DNA of 64,000 nt from Ophiura sarsii (taxonomy: Eukaryota > Echinodermata > Ophiuroidea > Amphilepidida > Ophiuridae), in contig CM069445.1 in assembly GCA_035610835.1 (NCBI GenBank), positions 38,392,656 through 38,456,655 on the forward strand, written 5' to 3'. Of this stretch, positions 34,790 to 46,604 are shown in pieces. The notes under the pieces were generated by a model. It saw only the letters and a list, made by a program, of their open reading frames with translations, did no database searches and had not been told where the DNA came from. Every line of letters begins with the position of its first letter. Positions within the stretch are counted from its first letter, which is position 1. Both the position numbers and the translations under genes were made by a program.

Positions 34790-35871
34790 TAGCTATACGT
34801 TCACACGAGGAAGAGTAAGAGCAGTGTAGAGCAGTGTAAAGATGAGTAGCGGTGGTTTGGAGTAGCGATCGAGTAACTGATGGAGTAATGACCGTGTGGA
34901 CGGTGGCTTGCGTAAGTAATGCCACCTTACACCGATCGATTTACTCCCCGGATTTACTCCTACTAAAAAGCAGGAGTAAGTAGTTACTCCTAATATAAAG
35001 CAGGAGTAAGTAGTTTCCCCTACTTAAAAACAGGAGTAAGTAGTAACTCCTACTAAATAGCAGGAGTAAGTAGTCACTCCTACTAAAAAGCAGGAGTAAG
35101 TAGTTACTCCTACTAAAAAGCAGGTGTTATTATTTACTCCTACTAAAAGCAGGAGTAAGTAGTTACTCCTACTAAAAAGCAGGTGTTATTATTTACTCCT
35201 ACTAAAAGCAGGAGTAAGTAGTTACTCCTACTAAAAAGCAGGAGTAAGTAGGATAAGGGAGCTCCGTGTAGTTTCACCGTGGAGTAGCTGACGGTGTAGA
35301 TGCACTTACGCTTTCCATCGCGCATAAGTTTGACCTTTGGGACCTTGCTGTGCACTTCCTGGCAACGGTTGTGCACACCTTTTATTTACGATATATGAAA
35401 TGTATGATCAAATCCCGATAATTTTTTCGATATACATCCAGGGAAAAACAAAGACCAAAACATTTTTATAACATATAAACATGATTGAAGATGTTGTTTG
35501 AGCAGATTATGGAATGTTTTTCAGAAACTTTATGTTTTGCTACGCAAACAGTATATTGAACATAATTATTACCAAAATATCAGGATAAACATCAGCACAT
35601 GAAAACTGGAAGGAACTATTTTGATTGATACTGGTAGAGTGATTTTGAAGATTTTTTACATCATATTTTGCACGATTTTAATTACAACGGTCAACACAAG
35701 CAAAGCTGGCTGTACACCACTTACTCTTGCTGCTGATGAGCGTAAGTTATGGAACGTAGCGATACGAGTAAGGTGGGGGTGGACACGCGGTCTGAATAAC
35801 AAAAATATTTGTGGAATTTGTATTGCTGTTAGCATAAGTTACGCCTCCGAGTAACCGTAGCGAACGTAGCT
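34790..35871. mobile_element. TAGCTGCGTTCAGAC-terminus element, GGAGTAAG type
   Basis: Left TAGCTATACGTTCACACGAG and right (reverse complement) AGCTACGTTCGCTACGG form degenerate inverted ends resembling those of 13980-14845 and 17211-17870. GAGTAA/TTACTC words recur in both subterminal zones. GTGTGGACGGTGG on the left and GTGGACACGCGG on the right mirror each other. A 30 bp hairpin minisatellite fills part of the interior. A 77-codon frame on each strand is not a gene. Confidence 0.65.
34951..35250. repeat. 30 bp self-complementary minisatellite, about ten units
   Basis: Units read TTACTCCTACTAAAAAGC followed by AGGAGTAAGTAG. TTACTCCT pairs with AGGAGTAA in every unit, so each forms an 8 bp stem. 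The period is exactly 30 in most units and 29 in two. Two units carry GGTGTTATTATT in place of the second arm. Confidence 0.9.
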
Positions 35872-36266
35872 TCTGTCAAAAAAGAAAATCACTGTGCATT
35901 GCCACTAATTTAAATTACATGAAGTAATAAGGCATTACTGGAGAACACTCCTACAGATCTTATGGGGAAAACATGTTCAGTGACAAAAAAACAACACTTT
36001 CAAATATTCTTGGAATGTGATTTGATCTTTACTGAGTGGCAAATAATAAAATTGGGAGGTTTTCAGGGGGAAATGGTGTGAAAAAAGTGAGGATAGACAT
36101 AGAGGGAGTGTACTTTAGGTCCCAGAAATGTATAAACTACAAGGTAAAATAAAGTCTCCTATAATAACCAAAAGGTTCGTTTTATGACTTGAAACAAATG
36201 TGTGGGACCTAACGTACGCTATTTCCAAAAGTGAAGAAAAAATATTAATTTTGACAATTTGACATT
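35872..36266. other. Intergenic, no gene seen
   Basis: No frame or repeat recognised. Confidence 0.45.
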
Positions 36267-36517
36267 TAGGCGACGAAAAAACAACACCCTGTTTTACGGG
36301 CTGACGGACCTGTTAAGTAGGGTTGGTTGGTCAGGCATTTTTGTTGTTGTTGTTTTTACCTTAAAATTTCACAAAAATCTGCATAAATCAGGATTTTTTT
36401 GGACAAAAAATGGCTGATTTTACATTATTTGAGAAACAAATATCTAAAAAAAATCTTGAAAAACGCAAAAAGTGTGTTGGTCGGGCCCGTAACACAGGTT
36501 TTTTTTTCCTCGCCTTA
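36267..36517. mobile_element. MITE, TTTTACGGGC family, copy 3
   Basis: Left TAGGCGACGAAAAAACAACA then CCCTGTTTTACGGGC; right (reverse complement) TAAGGCGAGGAAAAAAAAAC then CTGTGTTACGGGCCCGACC. 251 bp, A/T-rich core. Best-preserved of the three copies. Confidence 0.72.
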
Positions 36518-36798
36518 GGCCCCTTCTAGACTTAAAATCTGCCAGTGATGAGCAATATTAAAGTAGAAAGCGTTCACCGACCTCCAGTTTTTGATTTTCA
36601 GGATTAATAAAAGCAATTTTTTGAGAGTTTTCAAGTATTCTTCATTGGATTGTGAAGGCTGCTGCTGCTGCTGCTTGGTTAGAGCCACAAGGTCCTATAT
36701 CTCCAATAGCTGCCAGCTGTTACATAAATAAATGTAACTCAGAGCAGCTATTACAGATATGGTCCTTTTGCACTATCCTCTTCTGATGTGAGCAGGTG

Positions 36799-37000
36799 TA
36801 ATAGCTGCCATATGTTACATACTTCTGGTGCTATACGGTATATCCTTGTAAAAACTCAATCTAGTAAAGGGCAGCCATTGTACATAAATTCTCTTATGAT
36901 TATCTGAGTAATAGCTTCCATATGTTACATACGTCTGGTGCTATACGGTGTATCCTTGTAAAAAAACCAATCTAACAAAGGGCAGCCATTTTATATAAGA
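36799..37000. repeat. 110 bp diverged tandem duplication
   Basis: TAATAGCTNCCATATGTTAC at 36799 and 36909, followed in both by CTGGTGCTATACGGTNTATC and AAAGGGCAGCCATT. An inverted relative (GTAACTCAGAGCAGCTATTA) lies just upstream at about 36730-36755. A short CTG run precedes it at 36658-36675. Confidence 0.8.
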
Positions 37001-37521
37001 CTTTGTGGCACTAAAAAACCCTCAAAATGTACAATTGTGGTTGTGATGAGAAATGTTAACATTTTGATCTCAACACATATAAAGTAGAAAATAAATACCT
37101 GAAACTTCCATGGCAGCCTTAGGGAGTGTTCAGAAATACTTTGGTGTGGGGGGGGGGGGGGGGGGGGGGGGGGTGGGGGGTGGCCAAAAAAAAATTGTCA
37201 GTGTCTAAACCTTTTTGACCCCCCCCCCCCCTTTACAGGGGCAATCAATTTGCAACACTTCAAATTCACTTGAAACATATCTTTCAAGCCTCCGAATTGT
37301 ATTTTTCGGTGATTTGTATTTATCATGTTATAGCCTTTTTAAAAACGGTTTCTTTTTTCCAATTGTAAAAAGTTACTCTTCGTATACAAGTCCTTCTATC
37401 TACACAATACTTTCACAAAGATATGCACGGAGAACGAAAAATTTGGTCAACTTGCTATGTAAAATGTAAAAAATCACGCCCCGAATCACGCGTAGCGGGC
37501 ACAAATTTGTATCCTGTTGTT

Positions 37522-38025
37522 GATCACCCTTACCAACAGTTCTGAAGTAAAAATTGTGGACACTGGTTAGTCACATTTTGTATAACAAATCCTGCTGTCT
37601 GCACGTTGTTTTCACAAAGACACGCGCGGAGCGTGCGGAAATCTGTATAATTTGTTACAGAAATGTAAATATTGCAGTATTTACTTGCGCGTAGCGCAGA
37701 CAATTTTTGTATTTTTCCCGTTAACGACTACTTATTTGGCCTAACTTTTTGGACCCCACGCTCAGAAATTTCAAAATAATGTGTAGCGCGGAAATGTGTA
37801 TTTAACCCTGTTGACGATCACCCTTATCAACAGTTCTCAAGTAAAAATTGTGGACACTGGTTAGCCACATTTTGTATAACAAATTCTGCTGTCGGCACAA
37901 TGTTTTTACAAAGATTTGCGCGGAGCGTGCGGAAATCTGTTTAATTTGTTATAGAAATGTCAATATTGCAGTATTTACTTGCGCGTAGCGCAGAAAATTT
38001 TGGTATTTTTCCCGTTAACGACTAG
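37522..38025. repeat. 294 bp tandem block inside the 1.24 kb element
   Basis: GATCACCCTTANCAACAGTT occurs at 37522 and 37816, followed in each by GTGGACACTGGTTAGNCACA, GCGCGGAGCGTGCGGAAATC and TTACTTGCGCGTAGCGCAGA. The first copy continues CGACTACTTATTTGGCCTAA. The second is interrupted after CGACTAG by the MITE at 38026 and resumes TTTGGCCTAA. Confidence 0.85.
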
Positions 38026-38236
38026 TACTGTAAAAGCCAATATTTTCGCGTACAGATATTTTCGCGGATTTTGATATCAAAGACATTTCGCGAATTGTTT
38101 TTTTCGCGGGCGACCGTCTGAAAGCATTGCATGAATGCGTAAAGCAATATTTTCGCGTGTTATAATTTTCGCGGAAAAAGATTTTGCGCGAAAAGCGCGA
38201 AAATAAAACCACCGCGAATATTTCAGCTTTTACAGT
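38026..38236. mobile_element. MITE, TACTGTAAAA family, copy 2 (nested)
   Basis: Left TACTGTAAAAGCCAATATTT and right (reverse complement) TACTGTAAAAGCTGAAATAT, with TTCGCG words inverted throughout. The adjacent unmutated block copy gives an empty-site comparison showing this is an insertion. Confidence 0.85.
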
Positions 38237-38632
38237 ATTTGGCCTAACTTTTTTGACCCCCCCCCTCTTGAGTAGGTAAAACTTTTTAGTCCCCCCCTTT
38301 TTGAGACTTCAAACTTTTTAGACCCCCCCCCCCACCAAAGTATTTCTGAACACTCCCTTAGAACATGATTTGACATTCGTGACCTTCTACTTTTTTTTGA
38401 GAAATAAGGTTGAATTTGTAATCATACTTATTTTCTACAAACACAGATGAATTTTCATTTCATTTCATTTCTGCGGTTTTGTTGTCATTTTGTACGTACT
38501 CCGGTAATAGCAATTGTTTCAACTTTTTCAAGATGTCACATGTCTTCATTTGATGAATAAAAAACTCATTTTTTCCCAGTTTACAAAATCAGGAGTGGGC
38601 GGTGATGGACAACCAATCTCAGGCTTACATAG

Positions 38633-38846
38633 TTAACACTTTCCACGCGGCGGTCGTCTGCATATGACAGTTCCAAAATGTCACAAAATGTTTCAAAAAT
38701 GTCAACATTATTAAATGTCATCACCATATTTGGAATCACCATAAGAAAATCATTAAAATAAGTAAAAACATGCGAAAGTTGGGAAATATTTCTGAAAAAT
38801 CTGTTTTGTATAATGTTAAAACTAATAGCCGTGTGGAAAGTGTTAC
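38633..38846 (-). mobile_element. MITE, TTAA-CACTTTCCACGCGG family, reverse copy
   Basis: TTAACACTTTCCACGCGGCG at the left and CCGTGTGGAAAGTGTTA at the right. The body is the reverse complement of 7172-7416 with a short internal deletion. Confidence 0.8.
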
Positions 38847-40468
38847 CAGTGAAAATAAACTTTCCTTTTAGCCCATTCTTGAACTTTTACTTCTCTACCA
38901 CTGAACCTGAACCTAATTTTCAAACTAAAAATAAACTTCATTTTTGACAATAATGACAGCTAGTGCTGAAAGTGATTCAAGGGATCGCAATGCCAGCAAT
39001 TCTGCTTCAGCTCTGGGGATCACTCAACCCAAACGCATTAAGTGTAGATTAGCCTAAATTTGGCAAGACCCAGTGAATGGCAAGACTGACAATTGACTGA
39101 CATAAAGTGACAACAAACAATCGCCCCTATTTGGTCGGGAAATATTGTGGCATTCATTGTTGAATAAATACCAACAAATCACAATGACCTTCGATTTGTA
39201 TTTCTCTATAGCTATCAACAATATTTTGCAAATTGTTGACATTTTGTTAGTACAACTGTATATAAACACAAATTTGCAATTAAAATTGACAGCCAGCCAT
39301 TTCAATACAGCGTTGGGCATCACCAAGGATATTTTTCAGGGGAGATGCAAACTAAGTTTGGTTGGGGGCACTAACCGACTGCAAGGTCCCCCAAAATGGA
39401 CAGGAATTTGTCAGATTTTGCAATATGATTTTTTTTCAAATTCCACACCCCCAACCTAACTCAATCAGCTAAACATGACCAGCAATTTATAGGCCTATTG
39501 ACTTCTACTAAATTATAGAATAAGTAATTTTCTATGATCAAAAAGACCACATTTGTTAATCCTAATAGCAATATAGACCAGATAGGACATTGTGACCTGT
39601 CACAATCAAAATGGACATATTGGAGGCCAGAGTCAAATCTGAGTTACTGGTATGTCAAGAGCACATTTTAAGCTTTGAAATGATACCATGTTGAAGGTCA
39701 TAAGACTTTGTAATCACATGATATGATTTCAGAGAAGCATATTTCTTTCTATTATTTTCTTAATATTTCAGCAAATATATTGGTCTCTATCCCAAAATTT
39801 GTCTGCTGACAATATGCCTTTTTTGATGTGACTGGCCCATTTACCAGAAAAGTTAAATTTGTTATGCAAATTTCGTTCCGTTCATGGACTCACCCGGCTT
39901 GTTTGGTCCGATGAGAAGAAACAATGCACCTATACCTTTATCAAATCAAAAGCGCAGCAGACAACAACATGAAGATAATGATCAAAGAAATTCAGGAAAT
40001 GACAAACAATCCCATTGTTTTATTTGTCTTTTATCCTATTGACCAAAGAATTCAATTACAATTGTGTGCAGTGAATAGTGTAGTATGTGGGTTGGCCAGT
40101 GGAGAATAGAATCGCTCAATTGGAAATCTAAAGACAAAAGACTTGAATGGGTGACTTGTCTTGCTGGCTCCGGCCATCCATGGATATCAGAGGAGACTCT
40201 TATCCCAGAGACACTGGACCTATTCTTTTGTCACTGAAATGACTAAATCTATACCGGAGACAACCAAGTAATTGGGGTAATTGGGAAAGTATAGCTTCTA
40301 TATTCACCAAAATGTTAATCCGGAATAAATGGCTGCTCAATTTCTGAATCGGAGACAAATCACTCAAAATATTGTTAAAAGGCAATTTGTCGTCTAGCAT
40401 TTTCAAATTCATACAACGAAAAACATGCTCTTTTAAGGAGGCTTAATTTATGGTTAGTTGTATGTTAT
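38847..40468. other. Intergenic, no gene seen
   Basis: Frames up to 104 codons on either strand, none with recognisable features. Confidence 0.45.
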
Positions 40469-40588
40469 GGAGCAATTTTTTTTACTATTTTTTATTTGTC
40501 ATTTCTTTTCTAATTTTTGTCTCATTAAGGAGCAACTTTTTTTGCTATTATTCATTTTTCATTTCTTTTCTAATTTTGGTCTCATTAA
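40469..40588. repeat. 60 bp tandem duplication
   Basis: GGAGCAANTTTTTTT at 40469 and 40529, each followed by CATTTCTTTTCTAATTTTNG and TCTCATTAA. Confidence 0.85.
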
Positions 40589-40714
40589 AGATCTATTGAA
40601 AATGAAGAAAATATTCAACACCCATATTGGCTAGTATATAGTCAGGTATGGGGTGTTTTGTATCCCTGTCACTGCCAGATATCCTTGAATACCACTGTCC
40701 ACAGCACCCATGAT

Positions 40715-41387
40715 CTAAAGACATCAAAAAAAGTAACGCGGCTGTTGTAAAAGCACCTATAATTTTAAAATTGTTACTCATATTCTAAAAATGAAAATAC
40801 CAGGAGACGGACAATTTAATTACGGTGATTTTGACACCTTGTTTGTTAAAATCGATAAAGTATTGTTGTCGCGGTATGTGCTTACAGATAAAAAGTGCCA
40901 TTTCCATTGTTGCATTAACTCCTATTGAACTTTCTGATTCAGCGTGAAGATAATAGCGGGAATTTTGATTAGCTGTTCTTGTTGTGCTGTAAACTTGATT
41001 AGCATAATCCGGGACAAATTTAATGGGGATGACAGGCGTACTTCTTTACAATTAAAAAGGATGAATTTAAAACTCCAAATGCTCAGAAGGTCCGAAAAGA
41101 CAGACAGGACAGGTCATCGCCATGGACAAACTATCAAAATTCCCCCTATTATCTTCACGCTGAATCAGAGAGATCAATAGGAGTTAATGCAACAATGGAA
41201 ATGGCACTTTTCATCTGTAAGCACATACCGCGACAACAATACTTTATCGATTTTAACAAACAAGGTGTCAAAATCACCGTAATTAAATTGTCCGTCTCCT
41301 GGTATTTTCATTTTTAGAATATGAGTAACAATTTTAAAATTATAGGTGCTTTTACAACAGCCGCGTTACTTTTTTTGATGTCTTTAG
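40715..41387. repeat. 255 bp near-perfect inverted duplication with 163 bp loop
   Basis: Left arm 40715-40969 and right arm 41133-41387 are reverse complements of equal length. I see about four mismatches and no indel. Outer text is CTAAAGACATCAAAAAAAGT and inner text ends GGGAATTTTGAT. Loop 40970-41132 has no special features. Short minus and plus frames in the arms mirror each other and are not genes. No known transposon terminus or target duplication is obvious, so it may be a recent inverted duplication or an unfamiliar foldback element. A transcript through it would form a long hairpin RNA. Confidence 0.93.
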
Positions 41388-41955
41388 TATCTCATTGTGC
41401 AATCAAGACGGGTCATATATGGTGATGAAAAACTTGTTTTGAGGAGCACAACTGACATGGTGTAGAGGCGTATAACTTGATTTCTTACTCCAGTAACCCC
41501 CAGCAATATCTCAGGTGTGAAATTATTATTAGACCCATTTTTCCTTCTGATACAATATTCATGTCGTGACATTACCCCTTGGGTGTCAGGTTAAACAAAA
41601 TCCGAACGTGATGTAGTTCTGTCACTTCCTTTAAATGTCATACTATCATGTATCTACATCCCTTGTCAATGGCAGTGCCCTTTGGACATTACCCTGCTAT
41701 ATCTATCATAATACTTTACTCATGTAAACCAAACATGGTCCAGGCTTCTGATTAAACAGAGACAAATGACTATTGACTCAACACTCAATACAGTGAAATG
41801 TTCTACAAGGTAAACATAATTTCGATTTTGTATAGAACTTTAACAGAATAGCTAGGGATTCACCCTCATTTTGGTACAACCTGTTTGAGACCATGGAATA
41901 ACTTCCATGGTGAGACAATGTTACAGTATATTCAAAGTGGGGCTCAGAGGAGGCT
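41388..41955. other. Intergenic, no gene seen
   Basis: No supported feature. Confidence 0.45.
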
Positions 41956-44900
41956 TCTATATACTAATTTTCGGAACATGGCTTTATTAGATAGTTCAAT
42001 ATAATTTTACACTCGCGTCCCTCTTCAACTGAAAAAGTGTGGTAATTGCGCCTCTAATACACGAGCTAATTAGATAGTTCAATGTCCGTTTTTTCCCGTT
42101 TTCAGACATGCGCAGAAAGGATCACATGTGAAAATCCGAAATGTTGAATTTCTTTTACTCGGGTAGTTACTGTTCGGACACAAATTGTGGTTTTCAGAAT
42201 GAGTGATGACATATGGTCTTCACCCAAAATATTTTCTTCAGGGATATAGCTACATTTCTGTATATGCGGCTGTTTGTTATTCTTAAAGAACGCATAGTAA
42301 CAAGCATTTATACGGGACTATACGTCCAACAAATTAAAATATTTTACGACATTTTCGAAATGTAAACAAAAACTCTTACGCAGATCTTAAAGTGACACTT
42401 TCACATTAATAACATAGATGAACGCGGAGTTTGCTGACGATAAAGAAACTGGCGGTACCATACCAACCGTTGTTGTTGCGCCGCGTTTAACATGGCGCAC
42501 GCGATTCGGCGCACACGTAATGACGCAGACAAAGTGTGTACGCGTTTGTGGCGCAAACTGTACATTGTAAACGGGGCATGCAGTGAAAGCAGGCAGTCCG
42601 TACGGTTGCTCCGCGGTGCATACCGTACATACACAGTACAATAAAATGTAACGAGAGCAAGACACAAACAAAACTTTAATCATAAAGCCAAGACCTTTTT
42701 TTTATAAGAAACTGTGAGCAAGGCGCAAACCGTATCCAGGATAACATATTTAAAGTGACTGAAGTGGCTGAAGGAAAATACATTTGATGGAGTCACTCAT
42801 GCAGTTGTAACCCCATGGCTGGTCATGAAGCTATGGGCTGGTGGATCATGGTTGACCACCCCCCCCCCCCCCCCCCCACCCCCACACTCATCCCCCCACA
42901 CACCCCTTTCATTTTCTTTGTGCGACTTATTATACAGCGGTGCGGCTTACTGTATACGATGAGGTCTGAATCTTAATTTGAGGTGCTGCGGCTTATTCGC
43001 CGTGCGGCTTATATAGCACGTAAATTACGGGATTGTCACATCATACCCTAAGGTCTAAGCCCTCTTCCCCCGCACTTCCCTTACTTGATAATATGGATAT
43101 AGTAAGGCGGCCTTACTAAGGCCACATGGGTATCTGGATAAACGGAACGTGCGGTATTGTCCCATCATACCCTAAAGCCACCTCCTCCTAACCCGCACTT
43201 CACTTACTTGATAATCTGGATATAAGGGCACATGGGCATCTGGATAAACAGAACGTGTAGTATATTATCATGATTATTATAGAGTGTCTGGATTAGTAAG
43301 GGCACCAGTGGTATCTGGATTACGGGTTCACTATAAAACGCAGATAGTCTCAAATTACCTGGATATACTATGCGCAGGTGTGGCACCTGTGATAACTGGA
43401 TTTAAAGGGTGTATTAGGTAGTATCTCGGAAGGCCTTATTTAGAACACAACAAACATGACAAAAGGGACTACATACGTTTAGGCCCTACATGCCTATTGG
43501 AGGAATGATGTATTTAAGTAAATAAGCCAAACCAAACCCGGATGGCACACATATCAACATTTTAAAGGAGGACAACGGGGTGGCGGGGCAATAAAAGAAT
43601 CGGGGGAGACATTTTAAAGCTAATTTTAAGTTACTTTCCGTTTTGACATTAAAATACAACTTTTGTATTATTTCGGTAAGGACATGAGCTGACAGGGGGT
43701 AACTGGGGGAGGGGATATTAAGGTAATCCAGATACTCTGAATATTTTAAGTATTCCTACACATTCAGGTGTCCTTATTAATCCACGTAGGCCCTAATAGC
43801 CGCATACACAGTTATCACACGGGTGCACTTAATATTCGATTCAAGATCAACCATATACGGTAGTCCTTGGAGGACCTATATTGGATCACTAATACACAAT
43901 CTTGATTATTAAAGTACATGGGGTGGTACCTGAATAATCAAGGGTACCATGTGTTATACATGCATGGTATACATGGATTTATTAAGGGCACATGGTATAT
44001 ATGGATTATTAAGGGCACTGTGGTACCAATGTCAGTATTAAGGGCACCTAGGATACATGGAGTATCAACGACATACTCTTGCTGTTTTACAATACCCTCA
44101 TCTTTATACGTTTTGATGTGACTAACCACCCGCTATTATAGCTTCGGCACCTATAGGCCTACCTGCGCTTTCCATTATAAACTGGATATAATACGGGTAC
44201 AATGGTATGGATATAATGCTGGCAAATGCGGTACCTGGGTTATTAAGGCCATCTGTGAGGGGTAGGGCCTAGGCCTATGGGCAACCGGTGTATTAAGAAC
44301 ACGTGGAGTACTTGGATTATCAACGACATACTCTTGCTGTTTTACAGTACCCTCATCTTTATACGTTTTGATGTGACTAACCACCCGTTATTATAGCTTC
44401 GGCACCTATACCTGCGCTTTCCATTATAAACTGGATATAATACGGGTACATTGGTATGGATATAATGCCGGCAAATGCGGTACCTGGGTTATTAAGGCCA
44501 TCTGTGAGGGGTAGGGCCTAGGCCTATGGGCAACCGGTGTATTACGAACACGTAGAGTACTTGGATTAGGAACATGGGTATCTGTATTATTTAAGAGCAC
44601 ATTGGGCCTACATAGGCGCATGGTGTATTAAGGGTACCATGTCACTTACATTATATCAAGGGCACTTTAGGTACCTGCCCTGGGTCCCTGAATAAGGACA
44701 TACTCTTGATATTTATATAAACATTTATAACACTTTGATATTACTCACCTCTGCCTATTGTGGTATGACTATTACTGCCCGCTATCTTCGGCACCCGCGA
44801 TTAATTCAAGTTACTTGAATGATACACATGATACAGTAAGGCACCTGGGTATCTCGATATAACGGCACACTGCAGTACCTGGATCATGTGGTATCCGGTG

Positions 44901-45230
44901 CCATTAAGGGCACCTGTGGTAACGGGATTAGGGGTAGGGCTAGGCCTATGGAGTCCCTGGATATAATGGGACAACGGGTACCTGTATTTCAGATCACATG
45001 GGAGGCCTCCATAGGTATCTGGAAAGACAAAGGTAGGCCTACCTACTTTAAGGCACATATACCTGGATTATCAATAGCCCCTGCGGTATTCGGATTATTT
45101 GGGGCCCGTCTGGATTATGTATACATGTAGGACATGTTTTTGATATTGTATCACATTTGCTTCCGCTTTGTTTACTTACCTCCCCGTGAAATCTTCTAGC
45201 GGGTCCGCGCGAAGCGCGGATGCCCGCTAG
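41956..45230 (+). mobile_element. Helitron-like nonautonomous element, copy 2
   Basis: Begins TCTATATACTAATTTTCGG (preceded by T) and ends GCCCGCTAG at 45230, followed by T. The 3' hairpin at 45205-45219 is CCGCGC-GAA-GCGCGG. It aligns in inverted orientation with 14869-17166 at both ends and through the GTGCGCCG.NACGCGTGCG region and the GGATTATTAAGGGCAC repeats. It is about 1 kb longer, owing to extra sequence around 42603-43000 (with a 19-base C run at 42859-42877 and GCGGCTTATA words) and a 255 bp tandem duplication at 44066-44566. No Rep/helicase frame. Confidence 0.8.
44066..44566. repeat. 255 bp tandem duplication inside Helitron copy 2
   Basis: CAACGACATACTCTTGCTGT at 44066 and 44321. 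The second unit lacks 9 bases (GGCCTACCT region) but otherwise follows the first closely. The other Helitron copy has no such duplication. Confidence 0.9.
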
Positions 45231-45656
45231 TCTATATAATTATGTATGTCACAAGGGGGAAGTGCTTAAAGTTGCGCAAAGTCCCCAAAATCGTATAGTA
45301 AAATAGTTTAAGGGATTTGAAAAAATGTGTGAAATTTTCAGCCAAATTACAACTACTTTGGGAAACGTTGGTAACCTACTGCAACTTTGCATATTTCTAC
45401 ACAAAAAATTAACTCAACTTTGCAAAACTTCGGAAATATTTGGGATTTTTAAAAACATTTTAAATTTCCGGCAAATGAGCGAAACTTTTGATATTTTAAA
45501 AAAAACTTGACACAAAAAATAGTGTAAGTTATCAAACCTGTGTGGATTTTGGTCTATTTTGGGCACTACTTCAGGTATTTCCTCCTTTGACATGAGGCCT
45601 GCTCAGGAAGTGATCCTTGTGGAAAAGGGTCTTCCCAAATTTATAGGACAGCCCTT

Positions 45657-46604
45657 AAAGGTCAACCAAAATGGTGATTCATGTATGTTTTATTCATGGA
45701 GGATATTGTAAAAAAAAAAAATTCCAAAGAGAATTACCATTTAATATTGCCCAGGAAACAAATTAAAGAGTTTCTAAGCTTGTATAATTTGTATCATACT
45801 GACGATGGCAGGTTACTACCATGCAGGCCTATACGTCACAGGTGTTACTCAGACTCGCACACGGAACCTCAATAGGTCGATAGTGTAGGCATTCACTGAT
45901 TAACTTTTTTTTCAGACGGACTTATCAACCGAGTACCAGACGGATACCGAGTTGGGAGTTACCCTGTTATGTAGTAATGCGTCATTCACATATCATCAGC
46001 CTGCTTCGATAATTCCCTAACTCATTTTTTCTAGTTTTTAGAAAACAACAAAAATATGAAAAGTGAGTTAGGCAATTATCGAAGCAGGCTGATGATATAA
46101 TGTTGAATAGCACTATGAACAGTGCAGGTGAATTCCAACAGGACCAGTAACTAACTGTTGGATAGATTTGGTTGGAGATATACAGGAGTGAATTGTGGCT
46201 TGTTATAGGCCTAATATGAATTAATATGACCCCTTTTAAACATTTTACATCATTATTACAAACTGCCTAACTCACAAGGCTGACTTAGGCAGAATTGAAA
46301 TTGTGCATTTATCAACCTTTTGATTGGTCAATGACTTAGGCATTATTACAGCAAGTGCATAATGTAATGAAATCATGATTTTTGCAAAAAGCTCAAATTC
46401 ACTGGAAAGTGAGTTAGGCAATTATCGAAGCAGGCTGACGAATTATAGTTCATCCCACACTAAAAAAACCACTGCCAATTATGATTGATTTTATGTGTAT
46501 CTTTTTCCCTGGACAATATTTAAGAGTAATTATTTTTACATTATATTTTTCTGAAAATGCTCCATCGAGTAAAGCACACTTGAATCACCATTTTGATTGA
46601 CCTT
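45657..46604. mobile_element. 948 bp inverted-terminus element with nested inverted segments
   Basis: Ends AAGGTCAACCAAAATGGTGA(TTCA) at 45658-45681 and the complement at 46581-46604, with 23 of 24 bases matching. A second, weaker inverted zone (AATATTGCCCAGG / CCTGGACAATATT) lies inside each end. The centre carries the word AGTTAGGCAATTATCGAAGC and the ten bases after it three times, as an inverted pair at 45991-46098 and a further copy ending at 46440. Noncoding. Confidence 0.75.
45991..46440. repeat. Inverted TCATCAGCCTGCTTCGATAA segments
   Basis: The left copy at 45991-46024 faces two right copies (about 46063-46098 and 46409-46440). The first pair alone makes a 33 bp stem with a loop of about 38 bp; the outer pair encloses 450 bp. 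This suggests an insertion of one short inverted element whose right end was later duplicated. Confidence 0.75.

Larger units (their letters stand above)
37122..38357. mobile_element. 1.24 kb inverted-terminus element with TTA flanks
   Basis: Ends GGGAGTGTTCAGAAATACTT (37122) and its complement at 38357. Both outer flanks are TTA (37119-37121, 38358-38360), a plausible 3 bp target duplication. The arms run on into long G/C homopolymers (26 G at 37148-37173; C runs at 37219-37231 and 38323-38333). The interior is a tandemly duplicated 294 bp block, the second copy of which carries a further MITE. Noncoding. Confidence 0.8.

Noticed and set aside
40593..41572. Mirror-image frames on both strands around 41 kb
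   Set aside because: They are the same sequence read from the two arms of the inverted duplication.
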